NCBI GenBank assembly: GCA_039179965.1
Contig: JBCDEC010000195.1
Coordinates: 1 to 8,919, forward strand
DNA length: 8,919 nt
Source of the DNA: Marinibacterium sp039179965
GTDB taxonomy: Bacteria; Pseudomonadota; Alphaproteobacteria; Rhodobacterales; Rhodobacteraceae
Direction: 5' to 3'
Position numbers and translations under genes: made by a program. This document shows, piece by piece, positions 1 through 6,543 of this stretch. Position 1 is the stretch's first letter. Each line of letters opens with the position of its first letter. The notes below the pieces were generated by a model, which saw nothing but the letters and a program-made list of their open reading frames with translations, made no database searches and was not told the origin of the DNA.

Positions 1-21
1 CGCAAGTCGCTGAGCGCCTAA
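1..21 (+). CDS. rpmH: 50S ribosomal protein L34, 3' end only
   Basis: Only the last six codons and the TAA stop are present, reading RKSLSA, which is the usual C-terminus of L34 in alphaproteobacteria. L34 is a small basic protein of the large ribosomal subunit. The call rests on this tail plus the position directly in front of rnpA, the near-universal rpmH-rnpA pairing. The rpmH stop is in the same frame as the rnpA start, with three codons between them, so the two are almost certainly co-transcribed. The rest of the gene lies outside the window. Confidence 0.85.
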   Translation, partial: RKSLSA

Positions 22-30
22 ACACATCCC

Positions 31-450
31 ATGGCCATGGCGGCGCAGCGGTCCGATGAACACACCGGTCCGACAGTCGCGCCACCGGCCTCTCTAAGCG
101 TGCTGACCCGGCGCGCTGATTTCCTCAAAGCCGCAAAAGCGCGTCGCAAGGCGACAACCGGATTTCACCTGCAGGCCCGCCGCCGTGCCCACGGCGAGGC
201 CGATGGCATCCGCGTGGGCTTCACCTGCTCCAAGAAAGTCGGAAATGCGGTGGCCCGCAATCGGGCCAAGCGCCGGTTGCGCGAGATTGCGCGGGCGGTC
301 CTGCCCGTATGTGGCCTCCCCGGTTGGGATTACGTGCTGATCGGCAAGGCCGGGGTCACGGCCGACAGGCCGTTCGATGCGCTCCAGCAGGATCTCCGCG
401 ACGCATTGAGACGGATCCACGCACCCGGCGAAACGGACCCGCACAGATGA
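31..450 (+). CDS. rnpA: Ribonuclease P protein component
   Basis: This is the protein subunit of RNase P. It binds the catalytic RNA and helps it recognise and cleave the 5' leader of precursor tRNAs in the cytoplasm. The 139-residue product carries the family signature ARNRAKRRLRE at residues 75-85, preceded by the central strand with FTCSKKVGNA (64-73); the fold begins near LTRRADFLKAA (25-35). The first 20 or so residues are a poorly conserved extension. Two in-frame starts exist, ATG at 31 and ATG at 37, inside a 12-bp palindrome (29-40), and neither has a clear Shine-Dalgarno site. No start can lie further upstream because the rpmH stop is in the same frame. The stop overlaps the yidD start (ATGA at 447-450), implying translational coupling. 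Confidence 0.95.
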   Translation: MAMAAQRSDEHTGPTVAPPASLSVLTRRADFLKAAKARRKATTGFHLQARRRAHGEADGIRVGFTCSKKVGNAVARNRAKRRLREIARAVLPVCGLPGWDYVLIGKAGVTADRPFDALQQDLRDALRRIHAPGETDPHR

Positions 451-686
451 GCCCGGGTGCCTATCTGCTGTCGCTTCCGGTCCGGGCCTACCGCCTGGTC
501 TTTTCACCCTGGGTGGGCCACAACTGCCGCTATCAGCCAACCTGCTCGGCCTACGCGATGGAGGCCCTGGAAACCCACGGCGCTCTCAAGGGTGGCTGGC
601 TGGCTCTGCGCCGCATCCTGCGATGTCATCCTCTGGGCGGGTCAGGTTACGATCCGGTGCCCCCGGATCCGCGCAAACCGGATTGA
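447..686 (+). CDS. yidD: Membrane protein insertion efficiency factor YidD
   Basis: This is a small protein (79 residues) of the YidD/DUF37 family. It sits at the inner face of the cytoplasmic membrane and is reported to support YidC-dependent insertion. The family core is plain: an amphipathic N-terminal stretch (RAYRLVFSPWVG, 13-24), CRYQPTCSAYA (27-37) with C27 and C33, LRCHP with C60, and GSGYDPVP (66-73). The start is the ATG that overlaps the rnpA stop; a longer upstream frame exists but only repeats rnpA sequence in another frame. Its usual place between rnpA and yidC is kept here, except that three extra genes and a non-coding stretch separate it from yidC. Confidence 0.95.
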   Translation: MSPGAYLLSLPVRAYRLVFSPWVGHNCRYQPTCSAYAMEALETHGALKGGWLALRRILRCHPLGGSGYDPVPPDPRKPD

Positions 687-780
687 GATCGGCCAAATCC
701 TGCAACAATCCCACCTATGGTGGAATTCCATGCTTGGCAATTTCCGTTCCGTCATCTAAACGACGTCTCACCGCGCCACA

Positions 781-799
781 TTTGTACAAAAAGGAGGGG
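781..799 (+). promoter_or_regulatory. Palindrome plus strong Shine-Dalgarno site
   Basis: TTTGTACAAA at 781-790 is a perfect 10-bp palindrome. It is followed directly by AAGGAGGGG (791-799), one of the strongest ribosome-binding sites in the window. AGGAGG (792-797) ends six bases before the ATG at 804, an ideal spacing. The palindrome could be an operator half-buried in the leader, or chance; I cannot name a regulator for it. Confidence 0.45.
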
Positions 800-803
800 C
801 TGC

Positions 804-872
804 ATGAACATCTATCGAATCCTGATCAGCCCTGAGGTGCGTCAAAAGATCTTCGGCCGTACGGTCCTATGA
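804..872 (+). CDS. Possible 22-residue leader peptide or small protein
   Basis: ATG at 804 opens a 22-codon frame ending at TGA 870-872. It has an optimally spaced AGGAGG, better than the site of almost any other gene here, which is the main reason to consider it real. The peptide begins MNIYRILISPEV and ends FGRTVL. Eight of its 22 residues are Ile, Leu or Val (four Ile, all ATC), with basic residues near the end, so it could form an amphipathic helix. It does not match a family I know. Its last ten codons lie within the inverted repeat at 842-880, so a ribosome reaching the stop would block that hairpin from forming, as in classical attenuation. A regulatory uORF, a free-standing microprotein, or a remnant of a lost gene are all possible. 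Confidence 0.4.
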   Translation: MNIYRILISPEVRQKIFGRTVL

Positions 873-880
873 TCTTTTGA
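842..880 (+). terminator. Hairpin with 10-bp perfect stem, possible terminator or attenuator
   Basis: TCAAAAGATC (842-851) and GATCTTTTGA (871-880) are perfect inverted repeats, with a further G-U pair at 841/881. The 19-base loop can itself fold: GG (855-856) with CC (866-867) and CC (857-858) with GG (863-864) around a GTAC loop, leaving T865 bulged. The A-tract and U-tract lie opposite each other, the layout of a bidirectional intrinsic terminator, but the U-run is only four and the outer stem is AT-rich, so termination efficiency is uncertain. The stem contains the stop codon of the 22-codon frame. Confidence 0.45.
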
Positions 881-1048
881 TCCCGATCCGGGGGTGCCCG
901 CTGGCGTTCAGCGGCGGCGCGACCGGATTTCAAACGGACTGACTGACCCTGACATGCGCGGATCCGTGCGCGATGTGCGTGCGGTCTGGCTGTCACAACT
1001 CCAACATCACTGAGGGACCGGACCGTATTCCTGCGGCCGGCTGACGCT

Positions 1049-1297
1049 ATGACTCCTACTTCGACATATACCCCCGCCAACGAACTTCGCCGGACATTGT
1101 CCACAATGATCCGCACCTATGGTGTGCTCCGCGTGATCCTCGCTGTCCTTGGAACACTCATAAACGCGCCGCCTGCACCACGGCGGCGGCGGAAACCGCA
1201 ACGTCCGGACACACGGGGATTGAGCAACCATCTCCGGCGTGACATCGGGCTTCATCCGGTTCGGACCAGATCGTCCGATTGGACCCGGGTGCGGTAA
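1049..1297 (+). CDS. Small DUF1127 domain protein
   Basis: This is a short Arg-rich protein (82 residues, pI clearly basic) whose C-terminal part matches the DUF1127 motif: LSNHLRRDIGL at 58-68, comparable to the usual L-x-x-L-x-D-I-G-L core. Residues 25-39 (GVLRVILAVLGTLIN) are hydrophobic, and 44-49 is a run of arginines and lysine. DUF1127 proteins are common in alphaproteobacteria; at least one in Rhodobacter (CcaF1) binds RNA and is stress-regulated, so RNA binding is a reasonable but unproven inference. The start is uncertain: ATG 1049 has no ribosome-binding site, and ATG 1106 (residue 20) would give a 63-residue protein closer to the family's usual length. ttcA follows 85 bases after the stop. 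Confidence 0.65.
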   Translation: MTPTSTYTPANELRRTLSTMIRTYGVLRVILAVLGTLINAPPAPRRRRKPQRPDTRGLSNHLRRDIGLHPVRTRSSDWTRVR

Positions 1298-1310
1298 ACC
1301 AACCACCCGG
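1285..1310 (+). promoter_or_regulatory. Hairpin across the DUF1127 stop codon
   Basis: CCGGGTG (1285-1291) and CACCCGG (1304-1310) form a 7-bp GC-rich stem with a 12-base loop that holds the TAA stop (1295-1297). No U-run follows, so it is not an intrinsic terminator as it stands. It could stabilise the 3' end of the DUF1127 message or affect read-through into ttcA, or be chance in GC-rich DNA. Confidence 0.3.
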
Positions 1311-1382
1311 CTGGCCCTTTACGGGTCGGCCGGGGACTTTGTGGCGCTTGCCCGGAGCCCGTCCCTGTCGTACATCGCGCGC

Positions 1383-2264
1383 ATGTTCGACACCTCCGAT
1401 GACATTCATCCGCTGTTTTCCGGCGCGCCGACCTCCACAGAGTTCAAAAAGCTGCGCAAACGGATTGTGCGTCAGACGCGAGAGGCCATCGATCACTTCG
1501 GCATGATCGAGCGCGGCGCCAAGTGGCTGGTTTGCCTTTCTGGCGGCAAAGACAGTTACACGCTGCTTGCGGTGCTGCACGAGTTGAAATGGCGCGGTCT
1601 GCTGCCGGTGGAGATCCTGGCGTGCAATCTCGATCAGGGTCAGCCCGGGTTTCCTGCAACCGTTTTGCCCGACTTTCTCGAAAAGATGCAGGTCCCCCAT
1701 CGGATCGAGTATCAGGACACGTATTCCGTTGTTGTCGACAAGGTGCCTCAGGGGCGGACCTATTGCGCGCTTTGTTCGCGGCTCAGGCGTGGACACCTGT
1801 ACCGGATCGCGCGCGAAGAGGGCTGCTCGGCTGTGGTTCTTGGCCATCATCGCGACGATATCCTTGAGACGTTTTTCATGAATCTCTTTCACGGTGGCCG
1901 TCTGGCCACGATGCCGCCGAAACTGGTGAATGAAGAGGGCGATCTGTTTTTGTACCGCCCCCTGTCGTTCGTTGCGGAAACCGATTGCGACCGTTTCACG
2001 CGCGCGATGGGCTATCCGGTGATTCCCTGCGATCTCTGCGGAAGCCAGGACGGCTTGCAACGCCAACAGGTGAAACAGATCCTGGATGGATGGGAAAAGA
2101 ACAGCCCCGGACGGCGGCAAGTGATGTTTCGCGCGCTGATGAATGCGCGCCCGTCTCACCTTCTGGACCCCAAGCTCTTTGATTTCGTTGGGCTAACCCG
2201 GGAAGATCCTGCGGAAAAAGAAGAAAAAGGCGACAATTCGGTGCAAGTTCCGCGGCTGCGTTAA
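1383..2264 (+). CDS. ttcA: tRNA 2-thiocytidine(32) synthetase TtcA
   Basis: TtcA is a cytoplasmic enzyme that uses ATP and a [4Fe-4S] cluster to replace the 2-oxygen of cytidine 32 in certain tRNAs with sulfur. The 293-residue product has the PP-loop SGGKDS (53-58), which adenylates the substrate, then CALCSRLRRG with C128 and C131, GHHRDD (154-159), and CDLCGSQ with C216 and C219. C128, C131 and C219 or C216 are the expected cluster ligands of this family. The start chosen gives MFDTSDDIHPLF, as I recall from related TtcA proteins, but it has no good Shine-Dalgarno site. An in-frame GTG at 1341, preceded by GGGGA, is a possible alternative adding 14 residues. The charged tail (270-293) is variable. 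The next gene begins 61 bases after the stop. Confidence 0.95.
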   Translation: MFDTSDDIHPLFSGAPTSTEFKKLRKRIVRQTREAIDHFGMIERGAKWLVCLSGGKDSYTLLAVLHELKWRGLLPVEILACNLDQGQPGFPATVLPDFLEKMQVPHRIEYQDTYSVVVDKVPQGRTYCALCSRLRRGHLYRIAREEGCSAVVLGHHRDDILETFFMNLFHGGRLATMPPKLVNEEGDLFLYRPLSFVAETDCDRFTRAMGYPVIPCDLCGSQDGLQRQQVKQILDGWEKNSPGRRQVMFRALMNARPSHLLDPKLFDFVGLTREDPAEKEEKGDNSVQVPRLR

Positions 2265-2325
2265 CGTCTCGCTACCTATATCGCTCTAGCTTTGGCCCAT
2301 CTGACCCAGGGCATAAGGGCGAGGG

Positions 2326-3873
2326 ATGACTACTCGGACGGCCGGATCGCTACATTCTCTTCTCGCGCGGATCACCGGGGTGATCACGGGACCCTCCGTG
2401 CTGGCCTTTCTGCCCGCTGTCACGCTGGCGGCCTACTGGATGGGCGGGGAAACCGCACTGATTTGCGTCGCTTTGGGCTTGCCTGTGCTCTACGCCGTGT
2501 CCGGCGTGATTCACTCCTGGTCCGACCGGATAGTTGCGCCGCGCGACGGGGTCACGGGCCTGCCGCTTCGCGACGGTTTTGAAGCGATTGCCGAAGCGAT
2601 CTACACGGAAACCGAAAGCTCCGGCTTGCGATCAACCTGTTTCATGGTCGAAATCGATGAATACCGCCAGATGGTTGAACGTCACGGACAATCCGCGGGC
2701 GACATCATCATGGCCCGCACCGGCGAACGTCTGGCGGCGACACTGCGCAGCGGTGATACACTGGCCCGGCTCGGCGACAGCCGTTTCGCCGTCTGTCTGG
2801 CGCCGGTCCGCCAACTGGATCTTGAGCTTTCCATTCAACTGTCCGGGCGCTTGCAATCGGCTGTTGAAGAGGCAGTCGTTGTCGATGGCACCAGCCTCTA
2901 CGTGACCGCCTCGGTCGGCTTTTGTCCCCGCAACCGGGCACCGTCGGGCGGCGCAGAAGCCTGGCAAGCGGCTGCCATGTCGGCTTTGACCGAGGCGCAA
3001 GGCGTCGGACCATCGACGATTCGCGCGTACTCGGCGGATATGCACCGACGCAACCAGACCCGCAGCGATTTGCGGGATGAAGCGGCCGCGGCCTTGGAAA
3101 ACGGACAGATCCAACCCTGGTTCCAACCGCAGATTTCCACGGACACCGGCAAGATCACCGGTTTTGAGGCGCTGGCCCGCTGGATGCACCCGCTGCATGG
3201 CGCAATTGCACCAAATACGTTTCTGCCCATTCTGGAAGATGCCGGACTCCTCGAACGCCTGGGCGAGGTCATGCTCTTCAACGCTCTCACCGCCATCAAA
3301 GCCTGGGACGCAGCCTGCTGCGACATCCCGCGGGTGGGTGTGAACGCCACCCAATCTGAATTGCGCAACCCGCGTCTGGTCGAAAAAATCCGTTGGGAAC
3401 TCGACCGCTTCGATCTGACTCCCGACCGGTTGAGCCTCGAAATTCTGGAAACCGTGGTCAGCGACATGCCCGATGACGTCATTTCCCGAAACATCGCGGG
3501 GCTTTCCGCCATGGGCTGCCGTATCGATCTCGATGACTTCGGGACCGGCCATGCGTCGATTTCCTCACTGCGCCGCTTTCAGATCTCATGCATCAAGATC
3601 GACCGCTCCTTTGTCGCAAAATCCGACCGGGATCCGGAACAGCGTCAGATGATCGGCGCAATTCTGACCATGGCCGAGCGACTGCGCCTGGAAACGCTCG
3701 CCGAAGGGGTGGAGACCGTTGGCGAACACGCGATGCTCGCGCAATTGGGCTGCGACCATGTCCAGGGTTATGGGATTGCCCGCCCGATGCCCTTTGATCA
3801 GACCATCGACTGGATTGCGGCTCATGCGTCAAAATTGCAGGATGCACCCCAAATCGGCCGTCGAATGGGGTGA
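2326..3873 (+). CDS. Membrane-anchored GGDEF-EAL protein, likely c-di-GMP phosphodiesterase
   Basis: This 515-residue protein has two N-terminal membrane segments (about 24-39 and 43-62), a GGDEF domain (about 68-238) and an EAL domain (about 252-500). The GGDEF active site reads GDSRF (150-154, in RLGDSRFA) instead of GGDEF, so cyclase activity is very unlikely. The RxxD inhibitory-site motif is kept, R141-S-G-D144, at the standard five-residue distance. The EAL domain looks active: Q267, EAL 281-283, N340, E372 in LEILE, DDFGTG at 403-408, K424 in IKIDRSFV, E460 in AEGVET, and QGYGIARPMP (480-489). It should therefore hydrolyse c-di-GMP to pGpG at the inner membrane, with the GGDEF domain as a sensor. 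The start has AAGGG (2314-2318) seven bases ahead. It lies between ttcA and yidC with no obvious functional link to either. Confidence 0.93.
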   Translation: MTTRTAGSLHSLLARITGVITGPSVLAFLPAVTLAAYWMGGETALICVALGLPVLYAVSGVIHSWSDRIVAPRDGVTGLPLRDGFEAIAEAIYTETESSGLRSTCFMVEIDEYRQMVERHGQSAGDIIMARTGERLAATLRSGDTLARLGDSRFAVCLAPVRQLDLELSIQLSGRLQSAVEEAVVVDGTSLYVTASVGFCPRNRAPSGGAEAWQAAAMSALTEAQGVGPSTIRAYSADMHRRNQTRSDLRDEAAAALENGQIQPWFQPQISTDTGKITGFEALARWMHPLHGAIAPNTFLPILEDAGLLERLGEVMLFNALTAIKAWDAACCDIPRVGVNATQSELRNPRLVEKIRWELDRFDLTPDRLSLEILETVVSDMPDDVISRNIAGLSAMGCRIDLDDFGTGHASISSLRRFQISCIKIDRSFVAKSDRDPEQRQMIGAILTMAERLRLETLAEGVETVGEHAMLAQLGCDHVQGYGIARPMPFDQTIDWIAAHASKLQDAPQIGRRMG

Positions 3874-3991
3874 ACGCGGGCATTACTGATCATATTGTGC
3901 GTGGGTCTTAGACCGGTTTCGCCTTGACCTTTCAGTCCGCACTCTGTTGAACCTGCCCTGTCGATTTCCGCAGGAAAGGTGTCGGTCCCAC
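3874..3991 (+). other. Intergenic region upstream of yidC
   Basis: These 118 bases probably hold the yidC promoter. TTGACC at 3924-3929 is a fair -35 match, but no convincing -10 lies 16 to 18 bases downstream (GTTGAA at 3946-3951 is the closest). GGTCT-T-AGACC at 3904-3914 is a perfect 5-bp dyad of unknown meaning. AGGAAAGG (3972-3979) is the likely ribosome-binding site, though 12 bases from the ATG is longer than ideal. I see no intrinsic terminator for the upstream gene. Confidence 0.35.
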
Positions 3992-5815
3992 ATGGACGAT
4001 CAGAACAAGAATCTCCTCCTTGCCACCGGTCTGAGCTTTGTGGTGATCCTGGTTTGGTTTCTGCTGTTCCCGCCGCAAGTACCTGAGGAACAGGCCATGG
4101 GGCCGGAAATCAGCGAAACCCAACCGATCGAGGCTGGCGACGGCGTCGCCACGGCCCCGTCCGTGGCGCCCAATGCCGAGGCCGAAGCCGCAAACAGCCC
4201 GGCGGTCGCTGCCGAACTGGCCGATGTGCCCCGGGTTGCCATCGACACACCCCGCGTGGAGGGCAGCATTTCGCTGCTGGGCGGGCGGATCGACTCGCTC
4301 AAGCTCAAGGATTACCAGGTCGCGCTGGACAATCCCGAGAAGGTTACCGTTCTCGCACCGGTCGGAACCGAAGCACCTTACTACGCGCTCTATGGCTGGG
4401 CTCCCGGCACAGGCCTTGATCTTGACGCCGTACCCGGCGCCAACACCCAGTGGCAACTGGCGAGCGGAGATACGCTGACGCCGGAGTCGCCCGTCGTCTT
4501 GAGCTGGGACAATGGCAGCGGCCTGTCCTTCCAGCGGCGCATCGAAATCGACGAAGACTATATGTTCTCCATCACCCAGGAGGTCGAGAACACCGGCGCC
4601 GGCAACGTCAGCCTGGCGCCCTACGGTGTTCTGGCCCGGCACGGCGAACCGACCGACCTCAAGAACTTCTGGATCGTCCACGAAGGCGTGATCCTGATGT
4701 CGGACAGCGAGCTCAGCGAAATCGACTATTCCAACATGGTTGATTACGAGGTCAACCCGGCCGAGGGCGCTCAGGCCGAAGTCGTCCAGGTTGCCGAGAA
4801 CGGATGGGTTGGTTTCACCGACCACTACTGGATGTCGACCCTGATCCCGGCCCCCGGGAGCGCCTTCAAGGCAGTCGCCAAGTATGACGCCAGCCGCGAC
4901 ATCTACCAGACGGAAACCGTGCTGCCGACCCAGACCCTTGCCGAAGGGCAGTCGGTTTCAGTCAGCACCCAGCTGTTTTCCGGCGCCAAGGAATGGGAAG
5001 CGATCCGCGACTATCAGGAAACCGGCATCGACCGGTTTCTCGATTCCATCGACTGGGGCTGGTTCTTTTTCCTGACCAAGCCGATCTTCTGGGTCCTGCA
5101 CCACCTCAACGAACTGATCGGCAACATGGGGTGGGCGATCATCGGTCTGACGCTGCTTCTGAAAATTGTGCTCTTCCCGTTGGCCTTCAAATCCTACGTC
5201 TCGATGGCGAAGATGAAGGAACTGCAGCCCGAGATGGAAAAACTCAAGGAAGCCGCCGGCGACGACCGCCAGAAGCTCCAGCAAGGCATGATGGAGCTTT
5301 ACAAGAAAGAAAAGGTGAACCCGGCTGCAGGCTGTCTGCCAATCCTCTTGCAGATCCCGATCTTCTTTTCGCTCTACAAGGTGATCTTTGTCACCATCGA
5401 GCTGCGTCAGGCGCCCTGGTTCGGACCGTTCCAGGATCTCTCTGCCCCGGACCCGACGTCCATCATGAACTTCTACGGACTGATGCCCTGGGCCGGACCG
5501 GAGCCGGGCTCACTCATCGCCACCGTCATGATTGGCATCCTGCCGCTGTGCCTTGGCGTGTCCATGTGGTTGCAGCAAAAACTGAACCCGGCGCCGGCCG
5601 ACCCGACACAGCAGATGATCTTTGCCTGGATGCCCTGGGTGTTCATGTTCATGCTCGGCACCTTCGCCAGCGGATTGGTGATCTACTGGATCTCGAACAA
5701 TGTGATCACCTTTATCCAGCAGTACACGATCATGCGCAGTCAGGGGTACACGCCGGATGTCTTCGGAAATATCCGACAGGGGTTCAAACGAAAACCCAAG
5801 GCTGAGGGCGAGTGA
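3992..5815 (+). CDS. yidC: Membrane protein insertase YidC
   Basis: YidC inserts and folds inner-membrane proteins, alone or with SecYEG. The 607-residue product has the Gram-negative layout: a first membrane segment (about 8-27), an Ala/Glu/Pro-rich linker (30-78), a large periplasmic domain (about 80-350), then the conserved core with membrane segments near 355-372, 376-398, 448-468, 508-526 and 545-575. K391 in LLLKIVLFPL occupies the place of E. coli R366, the positive charge of the hydrophilic groove. SMAKMKELQP (404-413), KVNPAAGCLPILLQIPIFFSLY (within 441-462) and FASGLVIYWISNN (558-570) are family hallmarks. The ATG at 3992 gives the MDDQNKN start typical of the group; an in-frame ATG at 3947 would add 15 unconserved residues. 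The tail is basic (KRKPK), and the stop overlaps the next start as GTGA. Confidence 0.97.
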   Translation: MDDQNKNLLLATGLSFVVILVWFLLFPPQVPEEQAMGPEISETQPIEAGDGVATAPSVAPNAEAEAANSPAVAAELADVPRVAIDTPRVEGSISLLGGRIDSLKLKDYQVALDNPEKVTVLAPVGTEAPYYALYGWAPGTGLDLDAVPGANTQWQLASGDTLTPESPVVLSWDNGSGLSFQRRIEIDEDYMFSITQEVENTGAGNVSLAPYGVLARHGEPTDLKNFWIVHEGVILMSDSELSEIDYSNMVDYEVNPAEGAQAEVVQVAENGWVGFTDHYWMSTLIPAPGSAFKAVAKYDASRDIYQTETVLPTQTLAEGQSVSVSTQLFSGAKEWEAIRDYQETGIDRFLDSIDWGWFFFLTKPIFWVLHHLNELIGNMGWAIIGLTLLLKIVLFPLAFKSYVSMAKMKELQPEMEKLKEAAGDDRQKLQQGMMELYKKEKVNPAAGCLPILLQIPIFFSLYKVIFVTIELRQAPWFGPFQDLSAPDPTSIMNFYGLMPWAGPEPGSLIATVMIGILPLCLGVSMWLQQKLNPAPADPTQQMIFAWMPWVFMFMLGTFASGLVIYWISNNVITFIQQYTIMRSQGYTPDVFGNIRQGFKRKPKAEGE

Positions 5816-6543
5816 CGGCAAGGCTTGCCCATATCTGGCGACACCCGATCAAGGGCATCGGGTCACAGGCCTGCCAATCGGTGGATCTGTCGCCCGAGGG
5901 CGCCGTTGAGGGTGACCGGCGGTGGGCCTTCCGCAATGCGCTGGCCGAAAAGACCGAAGCCTGGCAGCCACGCCGGAACTTTCTGCAGGTGGCCTCGGGC
6001 CCGGGTCTGGCGGCCATCTCCGCTGACACACAAGGGGATCACGTGACCCTCATGCATCCCGACCGGCCCAACCTGGAGCTGGACCCTTTTACCGGTGGCC
6101 CGGAGCTGGCCACCTGGCTGGGCGACCTTTGGCCGGACGATCGTCCGGCCCCGGACAGGCTCATCGAAGGGCCCCGGCAAGGCATGACGGATGTGCAGTT
6201 TCCCTCGGTCTCTATCGGCAACCTGTCCTCCCTGCGCGCCTTGTCGCAAAAGGCGGGCCGGGAGATCGACATGCGCCGCTTCCGCATAAACCTGTGGTTC
6301 GACGGGCTGGCCCCGTGGGAGGAGATCGATCTGCTCTCCGGAAACATCACACTGGGAAGCGCCACGTTAAGCCCGGTCGAGCCCATCGAACGGTGCCGCG
6401 CGCCCGACGCGAACCCGGCCAATGGAACCCGCGATGTGGTGATGCTCAAACTGCTTGAAGACGGCTGGGACACCCGCGATTTCGGCGTTTACTTCCGTGT
6501 GGCGCAGGCCGGGACCGTCTCGGTCGGAGATACACTGGCGTGA
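5812..6543 (+). CDS. MOSC domain-containing protein
   Basis: This is a 243-residue protein of the MOSC superfamily, named after the molybdenum cofactor sulfurase C-terminal domain. Members carry sulfur, or reduce substrates with molybdenum cofactor, through a conserved cysteine. An N-terminal barrel segment begins LAHIWRHPIKGIGSQ (5-19), and the MOSC part (about 115-240) contains MRRFRINLWFDG (154-165), ERCRAPDANP with the expected key C195, and a terminal VSVGD turn. The substrate and real reaction are not known from sequence. The start is a GTG overlapping the yidC stop, and the stop in turn overlaps the engB start, so all three are probably translated from one message. The same adjacency to yidC and engB is, as I recall, kept in related genomes. 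Confidence 0.88.
   Translation: MTARLAHIWRHPIKGIGSQACQSVDLSPEGAVEGDRRWAFRNALAEKTEAWQPRRNFLQVASGPGLAAISADTQGDHVTLMHPDRPNLELDPFTGGPELATWLGDLWPDDRPAPDRLIEGPRQGMTDVQFPSVSIGNLSSLRALSQKAGREIDMRRFRINLWFDGLAPWEEIDLLSGNITLGSATLSPVEPIERCRAPDANPANGTRDVVMLKLLEDGWDTRDFGVYFRVAQAGTVSVGDTLA

Larger units (their letters stand above)
687..1048 (+). other. Intergenic stretch with no recognised gene
   Basis: No recognisable protein or structural RNA is encoded here, but the sequence is not featureless. Two adjacent short dyads sit at 711-723 (CCACC-TAT-GGTGG) and 721-730 (TGGAATTCCA). A weak promoter-like pair is TTGGCA at 734-739 and TAAACG at 757-762, 17 bases apart; I would not call it alone. A 10-bp palindrome (781-790) directly precedes a strong ribosome-binding site and a 22-codon frame (804-872) that ends inside a hairpin. 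From 880 to 1048 I see nothing firm: a 39-codon GTG-started frame (894-1013) has no homology I recognise. The stretch may be a leader for the downstream DUF1127 and ttcA genes, or decayed sequence. Confidence 0.6.

Noticed and set aside
779..792. Similarity to the attB1 core used in cloning vectors (TTTGTACAAAAA)
   Set aside because: The match covers only about 12 bases, the flanks differ, and the surrounding sequence is ordinary chromosomal DNA.
842..880. Selenocysteine insertion element near the TGA at 870-872
   Set aside because: A bacterial SECIS stem lies immediately after the UGA. Here the UGA is in the loop edge and 3' arm of the stem, and the downstream frame is not a known selenoprotein.
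894..1013. 39-codon frame starting with GTG, in frame with the 22-codon micro-ORF beyond its TGA
   Set aside because: There is no ribosome-binding site and no recognisable homology. Read-through of the TGA at 870 is possible in principle but nothing supports it.
1158..2159. Long open frame on the - strand opposite ttcA (333 codons)
   Set aside because: It lies opposite a clear ttcA with all motifs, and its translation shows no recognisable domain; it reflects high-GC codon bias. The same applies to - strand frames at 2632-3552, 3932-4825 and 7174-8145.
4993..5805. 270-codon + strand frame within yidC
   Set aside because: It overlaps the most conserved part of YidC in another frame and its translation has no family features.
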